DNA from: Chrysomallon squamiferum
Lineage: Eukaryota > Mollusca > Gastropoda > Neomphalida > Peltospiridae
Length of the DNA stretch: 64,000 nucleotides
Direction: 5' to 3'
NCBI GenBank assembly: GCA_012295275.1
Contig: CM022678.1
Span: 12,990,592-13,054,591, forward strand
How positions within the stretch are numbered: position 1 is the stretch's first letter; each line of letters begins with the position of its first letter. Positions 1-11,815 of this stretch are shown here, piece after piece. Made by a program: the position numbers and the translations under genes. The notes under the pieces were generated by a model that worked only from the letters and a program-made list of their open reading frames with translations, searched no databases and was not told the origin of the DNA.

Positions 1-51
<51 letters not shown>

Positions 52-59
52 TCCTACTA

Positions 60-318
60 TTACTCTGTCTTAGTCATTCACTGTTACTATTATCACACTC
101 ATTATCCTGCATATAACTCTGTCTTAGTCATTCATTCATTGTACTGTTGTCTTATTGTCATTCGTAGTCATTCGTTATACATTGTACTTATATCTTAGTC
201 ATTCGTTATCATTTAGTCGTTCGTTAGTCATTCGTTATACATTGTACTTCTCTCTTAGTCATTCGTTATACATTGTATTGTTTTCTTAGTCATTCGTTAT
301 ACATTGTACTAATGGCGT
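60..318. repeat. Degenerate minisatellite in the intron before TSP-A exon 2
   Basis: Roughly eight diverged units of about 25-35 bp built around CTTAGTCATTCGTTATACA, preceded by a CTA triplet run at 1-51. The same intron of the tandem duplicate TSP-B (7700-8190) carries a related GTCATTC-containing minisatellite, so the repeat was probably in the ancestral intron. The first coding exon of TSP-A must lie left of the window. Confidence 0.8.
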
Positions 319-339
319 AGTTATTCATTATAATGAGAA

Positions 340-380
<41 letters not shown>

Positions 381-398
381 ACCGTTGTTTCATTTCAG

Positions 399-780
399 AT
401 TATCGGCGCTGCTGCAGTCGGTGTAGGAATATGGGCACTCGTCGACAAAACACACATGGCTGTCTTGTCAAAGGTGACGTCGGACACAACGGTGACAGAC
501 TACAACGTGCCTGGCTTGTTGCAGAGTGGAGCCATCGTGCTCATCGTTGGGGGCGGCGTCCTTCTTGTAATGGGATTTCTCGGGTGCTGCGGTGCTGCGA
601 AGGAAATCACATGTCTTCTGTGTTTGGTAAGAGTTGTGACGCAGGACGGAAGGGGTTAACTAAAGTGTATTGACAAAAGAGAGGTTACTGTTAATGAGTT
701 ATTAAATGCATGATGAACCGGTTAATTATAAGGAGGAGCTGTTTAAAAAATTCTTTTATCCATTTAAAAAAAAAATTATC

Positions 781-861
<81 letters not shown>

Positions 862-1705
862 TATATATATGTATATATACACGCAATTTGTTGTGATAAG
901 AACAAATAATACAAATTATTATTTCATTTTTCAAATTACTGTTTTACTTCTTTATAAAATACGAATTCCGTTTATTTCTGTTATTAGTATTATTACTGCT
1001 ACCACTATTAAACTACCTCTATTTCTACTACTACTACTTTCACAACCTCTATTACTAAACAGCCAGCACAACAGCAGCTACTGCTACGATAATAATTATT
1101 TTCTATTTACAGTACGCCACTCTGCTGGTCGTGATCCTCATTGTAGAGATTGCTGCTGGTATCCTAGCAGCCGTCATGAAGAACAAGGTACATGTCATTG
1201 CAACCAAGGGAAATAACCCTATGAAAATGAATGAATGAATGAATGAATGAATGAATGAATGATAACGATGATAATGATGGTGATTATGGGATGATGATGA
1301 TGATGATGATGATAATAATAATAATAATAATAACTGTTTACTATTAATCTTGTTTAACATATTTAACATGTTAAAAATGTGTTTCTGTGTATTTGGTTGT
1401 CTCTGCTTCATCTTTGACTGTATGTTTATTGAATGACAAAACCTGGACACTCACATAAACAATAACACACAATTATGCATTGTTGAAATTCAATTTTTTT
1501 TTTTTTTTTTATTTTGTTTATTACTGATGTTTGTTTTCTAGTTTGAAAGTGAACTGAAGAAGAACTTGATAATCAACTTAGATAAAAACTATGACGGCAA
1601 ACTCAACAGCAGCGACGTTTTCAGCCGAGCTATTGACTGGGCTCAAGTCTACGTAAGCTACTACTACTACTACTACAACTACTATTACTACTGCTACTAT
1701 TAATG

Positions 1706-1738
<33 letters not shown>

Positions 1739-2044
1739 TTACTACTACTACTACTAGTATTATTATTACTACTACTACTGTTACTACTACTACTACTACT
1801 ACTGTTATTACTACTGCTACTATTAATGCTACTACTACTATTACTACAACTATTACTACTACTACTACTATTACTACTACTGTTACTATATATTGATATT
1901 ATCGTATAGCAGTATCACTGAAAACCTGTATTATTGCCTTAAGAATAAGCAGTGACTACACTAACTTCCTCCATCTTTCTCACTAATTATTTTCTTCTCT
2001 CTCTCTCTGCTTGTCTGACTGTCTGTCTCTCTTTCTCTTTCTTT

Positions 2045-2089
<45 letters not shown>

Positions 2090-3252
2090 GTTCCAGATGT
2101 TTTATTATTGACTTTGTTTTTTAATTGTAGTTTCAATGTTGCGGAATTGAAGATTATACTGATTTCGAAAACGCCACCAAATGGAAAGACGACCATGCAA
2201 GCGATACAGTCCCAGACACGTGCTGTGTACTTACGAGCAGAGACGACTACTTAAACAAGAACGAATTACATCTTAAAGATTCAACTTGTCCGGCATCTCC
2301 TACAGACGAAAATTCTTACAAGAACAATGTATTTATATTTGTTTATTTGTCTGTTTGTTTGTATGTATATATATATATATATTTTTATACTTACTTAGCT
2401 GTCTGAACGTTTTCAACAAATTTTTTTATTGATGTTTTACTCATATGTGTATTTATCATATTTGTTTGTTTAATTCGTAGAAACAAAAGTAAACAAATAA
2501 GAATTGAAAAGAAAATAATAAAATGGGAAAAGAGAATGAAGAGATCACTTTTTTTTCTGACACACACACACACAAACACACGCATACATATAGACAGACA
2601 CGTAAACAAGCCTGCATGTCCGCGTACATTTAGTAAGTGAATGCATCTCTGCTATACATATAGCTATAGCTAAAGATATGTGTGTATATATGTACCTGTA
2701 TATGTATCATGATGTCTTATTTATTTTCAGCCGTGTTATGGCACACTGAGACAGTGGCTCGTTGACAGAGCTGTTGTTATTCTTGGAATTGCATTTGGCA
2801 TCGTTGGTCTCGAGGTACGTATTTATTTTCCTCCTTTTTACATTTCCATTTCCTGTTTGTAAAATAAGGACAGAAATAATAATACTGGGTCATGTGTTTT
2901 AATTAATGTTTTGAACCATCGTTCGTTTTTTCTTTCTTGTATTATAAACAATTATTGTCAAAAAACATGCATAAGTGCTTGTTATTCATTGATCTTATCT
3001 TACACAAAACGACCAAAAAGAATACATTTTTAAAATTATACACCTACGTGCCTCATTTTAAGTTTTATCAGTCTTTATTATTAGCAAAGACTGACTTATA
3101 AATGACAAATAAAATATTAACGTCATAAAATACAACCAGATGAGTATTTTAAATTTCTAATTTACCTCTTTACTCTAGAAAAACTCTTCACGATATTTAT
3201 TTTTTTCCATTCGTTTTATTATTATTGTTATTGTTATTATTATTATTACTAC

Positions 3253-3286
<34 letters not shown>

Positions 3287-3338
3287 GTTATTGTTATTGT
3301 TATTTCAGATTTTGGAATCATCTTCGCTTGCTGCTTGA
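399..3338 (+). CDS. Tetraspanin TSP-A (5'-partial, frameshifted last exon)
   Basis: Tetraspanins are four-pass membrane proteins that organise surface-protein microdomains. Exons seen, all with AG/GT borders: 399-626, 1113-1187, 1542-1652, 2131-2328, 2731-2814, and 3309 onward. The first five are multiples of three in phase 0 and read open. The end of TM1 and the small loop lead to TM2, followed by GFLGCCGAAKE. TM3 is the 75-nt exon. The large extracellular loop has six cysteines in the order CCG (FQCCGIEDY), CC (DTCCVL), C (STCP), C (PCYG). TM4 starts in the 84-nt exon. The start exon, expected to resemble TSP-B 7189-7254, is outside the window. In the last exon one T is missing relative to TSP-B, so the frame stops at TGA 3336-3338. 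Family assignment is secure; the ligand and exact orthologue are not determinable. Confidence 0.93.
782..860. repeat. (AAT)n microsatellite in TSP-A intron
   Basis: About 26 near-perfect AAT triplets followed by a short AT run. It lies in the 627-1112 intron of TSP-A and is absent from the equivalent TSP-B intron, so it expanded after duplication or was lost there. Confidence 0.95.
1656..1884. repeat. (CTA)n microsatellite in TSP-A intron
   Basis: Imperfect CTA/TTA triplets directly downstream of the donor at 1653, filling about half of the 1653-2130 intron. TSP-B has short ACA/CTA-rich sequence at the same place. Confidence 0.92.
2047..2088. repeat. (GT)n microsatellite 42 bp before a TSP-A acceptor
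   Basis: Uninterrupted GT run upstream of the acceptor for the cysteine-rich loop exon at 2131. The paralogous intron of TSP-B has (CT)n in this position. Confidence 0.95.
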
Positions 3339-3367
3339 TTCGGGCAATCAAGGAACAAAAGGGCTGA
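3309..3367 (+). other. Last exon of TSP-A with one-base deletion
   Basis: TSP-B has five T after the initial A of this exon and encodes a 19-residue end (IFGIIFACCL followed by a basic tail). TSP-A has four T. The used frame therefore gives nine unrelated residues and stops at 3336-3338, whereas the family-like tail remains readable in the next frame up to TGA 3365-3367. Loss of the end of TM4 and the cytoplasmic tail would be expected to affect folding or sorting. A homopolymer sequencing error is a simple alternative. Confidence 0.85.
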
Positions 3368-3922
3368 GCAATAAGCGTGTCATGTCTTAGATTACGTCAT
3401 CATTAATCCATTACGTCATTTCTAATCAAACCCTGTAGATAATAATACATTCCACTAACGAAATTAATTTTTTTAAAGCAGTCAAGACTACCAATACATT
3501 TTAATTTTTGACATCATTTACTGAAACAGACTTTAACATAATTATTTATTTTTATTAATTAATTAATTAATTTATATATATTATTTATTATTATTATTAT
3601 TTTTTTTTTATCTGTGAATTATTCATACTAGTAACCCAAACTTATTACAGACAAATTGTTTCACATAATTTGTTAAAGTATAATCTAAATAAATTTAAAT
3701 TAATATATATTTACACAATTATAATCATAACAAAAGATAACCAATGACGGAATAGTTATTACTATTATTTAAAAATTTTGACAGCACTAATGTTAATTAT
3801 TAATTCGGTTTCTTAGGTGAACATTATTATTCAATCTTTAAGAAATATGTAATTATAAATACACACACAGACACACATACACACACACGTGCGAGTGTGT
3901 GTATGTATGTGTGTACATGTTT

Positions 3923-3923
<1 letters not shown>

Positions 3924-3970
<47 letters not shown>
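3924..3970. repeat. (AC)n microsatellite
   Basis: Uninterrupted AC run in the downstream flank of TSP-A, with shorter AC and GT runs just before it. Confidence 0.95.
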
Positions 3971-3972
<2 letters not shown>

Positions 3973-4065
3973 CTATAAAATAAATAAAACTGTGAAAACA
4001 GACCACGGTAATTATTCTTATTAAACAGAATTTTAAATCATTTCTTTCTTTGAATTTTTAATCAG

Positions 4066-4079
4066 TTATCTATCTATCT

Positions 4080-4138
<59 letters not shown>
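4066..4138. repeat. (ATCT)/(TA)n microsatellite
   Basis: Starts as TATC/TATATC repeats and passes into a pure TA run of about 40 bp. Confidence 0.93.
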
Positions 4139-4142
<4 letters not shown>

Positions 4143-4650
4143 ATTATGTATATTTTACGTATATGTTTGTAAACGAAAGCAGATTATGAAGGTCCGTTTT
4201 TCACAAGAAAAGTGGTCCTGAAATTAATTTTATTTTTCCTAAAAATAAAAAAAATATAAAAAAATAAATAAATTAAAATTTTGTTTTAAAACAAAACAAA
4301 AAAAAAGAACAACAACACATCAATAAACTTAACTGATGGTAATAATTTAATACGGTTAAGTAAAACATTTCTCTATCATAGAAGTGATAAAAATCTTTGC
4401 GTGGACTTTCAGGAGGAATGCGGACGTTTCCGGATCTTTGAATTTGTGACTATATCAAGAACGATAACCCAAGTTTGGTCTCCTTTTACATTTTTTGTTT
4501 GTTTGTTATAATATTATTATTGCTATTTGAAATGTTATATGAAACAAAAATGTTTAATGTGTTTATTTAGTTTTATTTTATACTTTCATTGTATTCTATA
4601 TCATTGATTTGTTTAATCCTTATTCATTAATCTTTTAAAATGTACATGAA

Positions 4651-4666
4651 AATAAATTGAAATAAA
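4651..4666 (+). terminator. Polyadenylation signals of TSP-A
   Basis: Two AATAAA hexamers ten bases apart, in a block preserved in TSP-B (AATAAA at 11763-11768). Conservation between duplicates supports use, but no transcript data are available. Confidence 0.45.
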
Positions 4667-4720
4667 ATAAAAGTACTAATAACTTAAGAGTTTCTGTGTT
4701 TTTATTATAATTTTTAAAAC

Positions 4721-5907
4721 TACTTTTTTTCTGTGTTAACATTATATTTCCAAGACGTACTCACACATATAAATATTCTATTTTTGCATACAAAACGTTT
4801 ACATTTCTTTAGTAAGATAAAGAAAAAGGAATGCATTTTTTATTTTTTTTTTTTTTTTTTTATAAAAAAGTATATTTTCAAATGTCTAATTAACAAAATA
4901 ATTTTTTTAAAATATAATAATACTCAGCAAAGTAAACAAATGGAACAGACAAAAATGGATACAGTATTAATATGCCTGTTACAGTTAATTTTATCTTACA
5001 AGTAAATATATTTAAAATAATTTTGTCAAAATTTATTTTGGACAAAAAAAAAAAAAAAAAAAAAAAATCCCAGTAACTGAGCCATATACAAAGACCTTAC
5101 ACCAAGAACACTGAATAATCTTTACAGAATTAACAAAATCACATCGTGCCGCTTTTTTCTTTTCTTTTAAACTTTTTTTTTTTATTGTTATATAGATGAA
5201 ATTGATGTAAAATTGTTTAATATTGGTCGGTTGTTTTGTAAAAAAAGAAAATGTTTATGAATTAGAAAGGACCAGCTTAAATAATAATAAGAAGAAGAAG
5301 AAGAAGAAGAAAAAGAATAACTGGGAATTAGACGAATTGGGAATTAGACGAACTGGGAATTCTACCAGATGGGAAGACACCATGGCGTCATTTACGTTGA
5401 CAGCAACTTCTAATTATTCCTATATGCTGATCCTTCCAAACAATACTGAAACAAAACAAACAACTTCAGCTTGTTACGTAATTCCCACTTGATCTAATAG
5501 TATTTTAATTCCTTCAGAATTTGTTTTAGATCAAGTATGAAGATCTCAGTGAGCATGTCTCTACTGAAGAGAAGAAAAAGCAAAGGACGATTGTAAATTT
5601 GCAGGTTACATCTAACAACAACAACAACAAATAAATAAATCCCATTTTATTTGTCATTACATATCAAAATAAAATCACATGATTATTTTGTTTAGTTATG
5701 AACTGTTTTGAGCAAGCTGTCACAGTCTGAAGACGCCTACCTATAAACTCTACATTTTCTTACGTAATGTGTATTTACATAATAGAAATACGTTACCAAT
5801 AACTGAATAGTCCTTATTATTTTAATTATTATTAATACTATTATTATTTATTGTTTTTTAATCTAATAAATATTTAGGAATTCAGTGTTTCAGAAATAAT
5901 AATAATA

Positions 5908-5959
<52 letters not shown>

Positions 5960-6040
5960 TAAAAATAATCAAATAACAAAAATAATAATCAAATAATAAT
6001 AATAATAATAGTAATAGTAATAATAATAATAATAATAGTA

Positions 6041-6076
<36 letters not shown>

Positions 6077-6590
6077 GTAATAAATAATAGTAGTAATAAT
6101 AGTAATAATAATAATAGTAATAGTAATAATAATAGTAATAGTAATAATAGTAGCATAGTAATAATAATGGGGTAATAGCTCTGTCCAATAATGGGGACTA
6201 GCTCTGTCCACTAAACAGCACTGGTATGACCACAGGGTAATACTGACTTTTTATTTCATATATATGTATATATATATGTATATATATGTATGTTTCTGTT
6301 CGTGTGTTGTGTGTGTGAGTGAGTGTGTGTGTGCGTGTGTATGTGTGTATGTTGTAACATTCTTTCACCTATATTATTAACTCATTTTTTCACATTCTGT
6401 GCTTTGTGCTAGACAGTTTCAGTCTACCTGACTGCATATATTTGATTGTTTGTGTCTGTGTGTGTGTTTTCGTGGTTGTAGAATAGTATAGTGGTTATAT
6501 GTATGTATGAATGAAGTGTGTGTGTGTAAATATAAATTTACACGCCCTCTCTCACTGATACTGAAACACACACACACACACACACACAAC
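4721..6590. other. Intergenic DNA between TSP-A and TSP-B
   Basis: No exon could be supported. Contents are poly-T and poly-A runs (about 4843-4862, 5045-5067), a GAA run near 5290-5312, a long AAT/AGT triplet block at 5892-6160 and GT/AC runs from 6250 to 6590. A short tandem duplication of GGGAATTAGACGAA occurs near 5324-5355. Confidence 0.8.
5892..6160. repeat. Compound (AAT)n/(AGT)n block
   Basis: About 270 bp of AAT triplets with regular AGT interruptions and a short AAATAAAAATAATC stretch inside. Apparent reading frames here are only poly-Tyr, poly-Leu or poly-Ile translations of the repeat. Confidence 0.95.
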
Positions 6591-6593
6591 TAC

Positions 6594-6817
6594 ACATATA
6601 AGAAGATAATAATAACAAAAAGGACAAAAGAATAATAAAACTGGTTTCACAACAAGTTCTACTACTCGGACATGCGGGGCTGGAACAGGTTTTTACGTGA
6701 AAGAAACTAAAAACATTTCACAGTTCAGTGACTTGAGAAACGGGTATGTCAATGCATACAACACACCAGTTTGTATCGGAAGGAAGCAGAAACGTTCTTT
6801 TGTAAGGAATAAACAAG
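6594..6817 (+). promoter_or_regulatory. Putative promoter and 5' UTR exon of TSP-B
   Basis: A TATA-like element (CATATAAGAAG, from 6594) is followed by about 200 bp of complex sequence that ends in a strong donor, AAG|GTAAGT, at 6817/6818. The next acceptor is TTTTCAG at 7178, ten bases before the TSP-B start codon. This makes a plausible non-coding first exon with an intron in the 5' UTR. Inferred from splice signals only. Confidence 0.4.
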
Positions 6818-7101
6818 GTAAGTTTTTATAGATTGCTAGTTCGTAAGATATAAATTTAAAAACAACAACAACAACAGTTATATTGGGTTGTATTTAGTTA
6901 GGAATAAAGCTACGTATATGTAAGTAAATAGTAGAAAGTTAACAAAAATAACAGTGAATACTGTCAACATGGTGTGTGTATGAGAACCGTTCTTGTCTTC
7001 CACAGCAAATCAGCGGTTACGTCGTTACGTTTTATACAAATTAGTCTCAATTCAAATATCTAAGTAATAAATGTTTGTATATTTTCTGTTTTCTTGTTGT
7101 G

Positions 7102-7132
<31 letters not shown>

Positions 7133-7699
7133 TGTGGTCTTATTCAGTGTTGCAAAAATTCATTTCTCTTCTTTTCAGATAAACAAAAATGGTGGCTGGG
7201 TGTGGCTCAAACGTCATCAAATACATACTGTTTTTCTTCAACTTCCTGTTTTTTGTGAGTAAACCATTCTTCATGCTCACTGTATACATCGTATTCATTT
7301 ACATATATATAAAACTTCCCCATTTAAAATACGCTGACCTTTGTTTGGTAAGTGACATAAATCATAAGAAATAAAATAAGCTGGAAGATAGATCTGTTTA
7401 TACTGGTGGATTTTTTCGCTCTATTCATGTGCGCAACTAAAAAAATATTTCAGTTTCCAAATTATTGTATAGTTTGAGATTTGAAATTAATTAAATTTGA
7501 TTTAGTAATTAGTAAATGACACACACACATTTATCTATCTATCTATCATTCTTTGTTTTTAATTTAATTGTTTCGCTTTCGTGTATACTCGTTTATAATC
7601 TTTTATTATTTCGTACCATCTTAGTTTTTAATTATATACATATATTATTTATTCTTTATGTATTATGAATTTCTTATTATAATTCTATCTTACTCATTA

Positions 7700-8190
7700 C
7701 ACATTTAAATTCTTTCTTAGTCATTCCTTATACATTATTTATTAAGCTTCTATCCTATTCATTATGCTTCTTTCAAAGTCAGTCATATATCATCCACCTT
7801 TGTTAGTCATTTGTTATACACTGTACTTCTGTCATTCATTATACACTAAGTAAATCAGCACTCTACTTTGTCATTCATTGTGTTATAAACTGCACTCTGT
7901 ACTTCTGTCATTCATTATATCTGTGTCTGTGTCTAAGTAAATCAAATCTGTCATTCATTGTAGCTCTGTAACTTCTGTCATTCATTGTAGCTGTGTCTAA
8001 GTAAATCAGCTGTACTTCTGTCATTCATTGTGTACTTCTGTCATTCAAGCTGTGTCTAAGTAAATCAGCACTGTACTTCTGTCATTCATTTTCTAAATCA
8101 GCACTCTGAAACATCCATTTTATCTTAATCATTAGTTTATTTACGACTCTCTAAGTCATTCATTGGATATGTTTTGTCATTAAATTTCTG
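7700..8190. repeat. Minisatellite in TSP-B intron 1
   Basis: Irregular units built from CTTCTGTCATTCATTGTA and CTGTGTCTAAGTAAATCAG. Units differ in length and order and appear shuffled. Pieces of the same sequence are found inside the adjacent exon at 8363-8403 and as 2-6-base inserts further on. Confidence 0.85.
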
Positions 8191-8274
8191 TTTTCCGCTG
8201 TCAGTTGAAACTAAATGATCAACAGAACAACCAAGAAAAAAGAAATAAAAAAAAGAAAGATTGGAAAAGAATAA

Positions 8275-8305
<31 letters not shown>

Positions 8306-8323
8306 ACCGTTGTTTAATTTCAG

Positions 8324-8723
8324 ATTATCGGCTGTCTGCTGCAGTCTGTGGTGTAGGAATATAGCTGTGTCTAAGTAAATCAGCACACTGTACTTCTGTC
8401 ATTCTCGTCGACAAAACACACATGGCTGTCTTGTCATTCAAGGTGACGTCGGACACAATCTGGTGACAGACTTCAACTGTGTGCCTGGCTTGCTGCAGAG
8501 TGGAGCCATCGTGCTCATCGTTGGGGGCGGCGTCCTTACGACTATTGTCATTGGAATGGGTTTTCCGCTGGTGCTGCAGGTGCTAAAAAAAGAAAAGGAA
8601 ATTTAAATGTCTTCATGGCTGTCTTGTCGAAGGTGACGTCGGACACATCGGCGGCAGACTACAACGTGCCTGGCTTGCTGCAGAGTGGAGCCATCGTGCT
8701 CATCGTTGTGTCTTCTGTGTTTG
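8324..8723 (+). pseudogene. Scrambled TM2 exon of TSP-B
   Basis: Acceptor and donor contexts match TSP-A (TTTCAG|ATTATCGGC and TTTG|GTAAGAG), but the interval is 400 nt instead of 228. A roughly 40-nt piece of the upstream minisatellite sits at 8363-8403, and small inserts such as TGT, TCT and ATTC interrupt the exon at many points. A second partial copy of the exon (8615-8708, ATGGCTGTCTTGTC onward) follows the first (8422-8531). No frame is open through it. The mixture of exon and neighbouring repeat looks more like collapsed reads or repeated slippage and template switching than ordinary drift. Confidence 0.85.
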
Positions 8724-9532
8724 GTAAGAGTTGTGACGCAGGAGGGAAGGGGTTAACTAAAGTGTACTGACAAAAGAGAGGTTACTGTTAATGAGTTATT
8801 AAATGCAAAATAAAAATAAACTGAATATTTTGAATATTTCCTAATTATTGATTCTTTTATCTGTAATTAATTATTTGTTTATGGTTTGTTTCACTTATTC
8901 GTCGTATCTCCAAATATCGTGTATTTCCAATTTTCTATTTTCTGTTTACAGTACGCCACTCTGCTGGTGTTGATCCTCATTGTAGAGATTGCTGCTGGTA
9001 TCCTAGCAGCCGTCATGAAGAACAAGGTACATGTCATTGCAACCAAGGGAAATAACTCTGTGAATTTCTTATTATAATATCAAATCAGTTCATTGACTTC
9101 TGTGCCTATGAAAACGATTGAATGAATTAAGAAGATAATAATAATTGTTTTTAACTATTAATCTGGTTTTACACTGATTTATTTATTTATTTATTCATTA
9201 ACTTTTTGTCCCTAGTTTGAAAGTGAACTGAAGAAGAACTTGATAATCAACATAGATGACAAGTATGACGGGAAACTCAACAGTAGCAGCGTTTTCAGCC
9301 GTGCATTGACTGGGCTCAAGTCTACGTAAGCATCACTGCTACAGCAATAACAGCAACAACTAAAACACCAACACAGCACAGCAACAGCAATAACAACTAC
9401 TATTATTACTATTATATTTCCTACTACTGTTTCTATACAGCTATCCCACGATTACCACTACTTCTACTACTACTACTACCACTTCTCCTATTATGACTGC
9501 ATCTACAACACTTACTGTTACTTCTGTTACTA

Positions 9533-9539
<7 letters not shown>

Positions 9540-9618
<79 letters not shown>
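9540..9618. repeat. (CT)n microsatellite before the TSP-B cysteine-rich exon
   Basis: A pure CT run of about 39 repeats, at the intron position where TSP-A has (GT)n. Confidence 0.95.
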
Positions 9619-9624
<6 letters not shown>

Positions 9625-10129
9625 TTGTTGACTTTCTGTTTTTCTAGTTTGAATGCTGTGGTATTGAGGATTATAAAGACTTCGAAAATGCCACCAAATG
9701 GAAGGACTACAACTAAAGACAAGACAGTCCCGGACACGTGCTGTGTACTTCAGAACAAGGACGACTACTTAAACAACAACAAATTAATTCTTAAAGATTC
9801 AACTTGTCCGAAAAATCCCAAACTGACAAATTCTTATATGAACAAAGTATTTATTTATTTATTTGTCTATTTTTGTTGTTGTTTTTTTGTTATTGTTTTT
9901 TAAATTTATTTGTATGTTTGTTTGGTTTGTTTGTTTCTTTATTTGCTTATTAATTTATACATTTGTTCAATCGTTTGTTCTTTGTTTATTATATGCGTCT
10001 TTATTAATTTGTTTTCTTTGTAATTATGTTTTATTTTTTTTTTTTTTTTTTTTTTTATCGTTTTCATCAATTTTCTGTTATTTATTATTGTTTTAATTAT
10101 TATTTGTTTCTATTTTAATTTATATAAAT

Positions 10130-10132
<3 letters not shown>

Positions 10133-10184
<52 letters not shown>
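10133..10184. repeat. (AC)n microsatellite in TSP-B intron
   Basis: 26 uninterrupted AC repeats, ending 27 bp before the acceptor of the TM4 exon at 10212. Confidence 0.95.
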
Positions 10185-10186
<2 letters not shown>

Positions 10187-10520
10187 CATTATTGTCGTTG
10201 TTTATTTTCAGCCGTGTTATAACACACTGAGAAAGTGGCTCGTTGACAGAGCTGTTATTATTCTTGGAATTGCATTTGGCATCGCTTGTCTCGAGGTACG
10301 TAATGCCGGACATTTTATTCTTATTTTATTTATTTTTTTAATTAAAACTATCGACTTAAGTGAATCATTTTGATTGATCATTAGCATAAATAAAATTTTC
10401 CCCATCATAAAATACTATTATTAATGTTTTTATTTTTATTTTATTTATTTTTTTTTTCAGATTTTTGGAATCATCTTCGCTTGTTGCTTAATGCGGGCAA
10501 TCAAGGAACAAAAGGCCTGA

Positions 10521-11595
10521 ACGGAAATGATGTCAAGTTTTAGAGTACGTCATCATCAAGCCATTGCGTCAGTTTTAATCAATCACCGTAGTTAAAAAAC
10601 AAAACAAACATTTCACTAATGAAATTAGACATTTCTTAAATCTACCAAAACATGGCTTAAAACAAAACTTATGATATATCATTCACTGGAACAAACATTA
10701 TTATTATTATCATTATATCTCTGAAAAATTCATCTTAAATTAAATATTACTAATCGAAGATTATTTTCGAATTACATTATTCAAATTATGTCTTTTCAAA
10801 ATCATTTTAAAAAAAGAAGAACAAAAAAATTAGAAATAAAAAAGAAGCTGTAAAACAGCTTGATCTTATTATAGTTTTTTTTACATAAAATCATACATGT
10901 ATATGTAAACACACCAATATATATATGTTAAGAAAAATTATTATCAGTGTGTTTTGTTGTTGTTTTGTTATCATTATAATTACTGCTCTGTATGAAAAAA
11001 ACGTAATGTTAGAGGCTTTAAGAAATAAATAATTTAAGTATAATTTTAATATAGCAAGAAATAGTCTTAGAATGAAATCTTAATAGTAATTGTAACGTTG
11101 TGAATACATTTTAGTGTACATCTTATACTTTTTATAAAACAATTATGATTAATAATTATTTTTTACTTTTTTATTCTTATGTTGTTGTTGTTATTATTAT
11201 TTTATTATTATTGCTGTTATAATAATAATAATAATCATAATAATAATTATTAACAATATACAATTTTAAGTTTTACAAGCTGATATATTACAATTATTAT
11301 ATATATGTAATAAGATAAATATATATATTTTTAAAAAATAATAATAAAATCAAGAAAATAAACTATTGTAACTATTTCTGTTAGAGATAATTTATCAGGC
11401 ACTGCATTAATAATTGGTGTGAACATTGACGAAGAATTCGAATATTTCTCACATGAAACGATCTTTGAATTGGTGAATTATATGAAGAACGATAACTCAC
11501 ATTATTATCTCGTTTTTATATGAAACTTTTTGAAAGAATGTTTCAGTAATATGTACTTTATGTTTTTTTTTTTTTTGTCTTCTTGTTATGTTCGA

Positions 11596-11633
<38 letters not shown>

Positions 11634-11815
11634 CTAGACTGCTGTTATAAATGCTAGATAATAACTTGTTTAGTCTGTTTTTATTTTATTTCATTGTTTC
11701 CTGTATCATTAATTCGAATATTTATTCATTAATCTTTTAAAATGTACATGTAACTAAACTGAAATAAAATATAAGTACGCTAATAACTTAAAAGATTCTG
11801 TTTTTATTACAAATT
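10521..11815 (+). other. TSP-B 3' UTR and duplicated flank
   Basis: Non-coding and patchily similar to 3368-4720. The last shared block has TTAAAATGTACATG, AATAAA at 11763-11768 and the CTAATAACTTAA that follows it. Poly-T runs at about 11562-11576 and 11600-11629. Confidence 0.6.

Larger units (their letters stand above)
3368..4720 (+). other. TSP-A 3' UTR and duplicated flank
   Basis: No coding signal. Patches align with the TSP-B downstream region (10521-11815). Examples are the ACGTCATCATTAA/ACGTCATCATCAA stretch just after the stop and the shared ending TTAAAATGTACATG followed by AATAAA hexamers at 4651-4656 and 4661-4666. The shared end suggests that the transcribed 3' UTR reaches about 4.68 kb and that the duplication unit ends near 4720. 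Contains (AC)n at 3924-3970 and (TA)n at 4066-4138. Confidence 0.6.
7189..10520 (+). pseudogene. Tetraspanin TSP-B, disrupted tandem duplicate of TSP-A
   Basis: Segments matching TSP-A, with splice sites: 7189-7254 (start, MVAGCGSNVIKYILFFF), 8324-8723 (scrambled TM2 exon), 8952-9026 (TM3), 9216-9325, 9648-9846 (cysteine-rich loop), 10212-10295 (TM4) and 10461-10520 (tail, stop TGA). The 9216-9325 exon is 110 nt instead of 111 because a T is missing near 9304. The 9648-9846 exon is 199 nt instead of 198 because of an extra T that makes TAA at 9714-9716 in the ancestral frame. Read together the two shifts cancel without a stop, but the stretch with CCG is replaced. The terminal exons are intact and all other splice sites are kept, so it may still be transcribed. 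Either a decaying duplicate or a locus damaged by assembly error. Confidence 0.8.
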
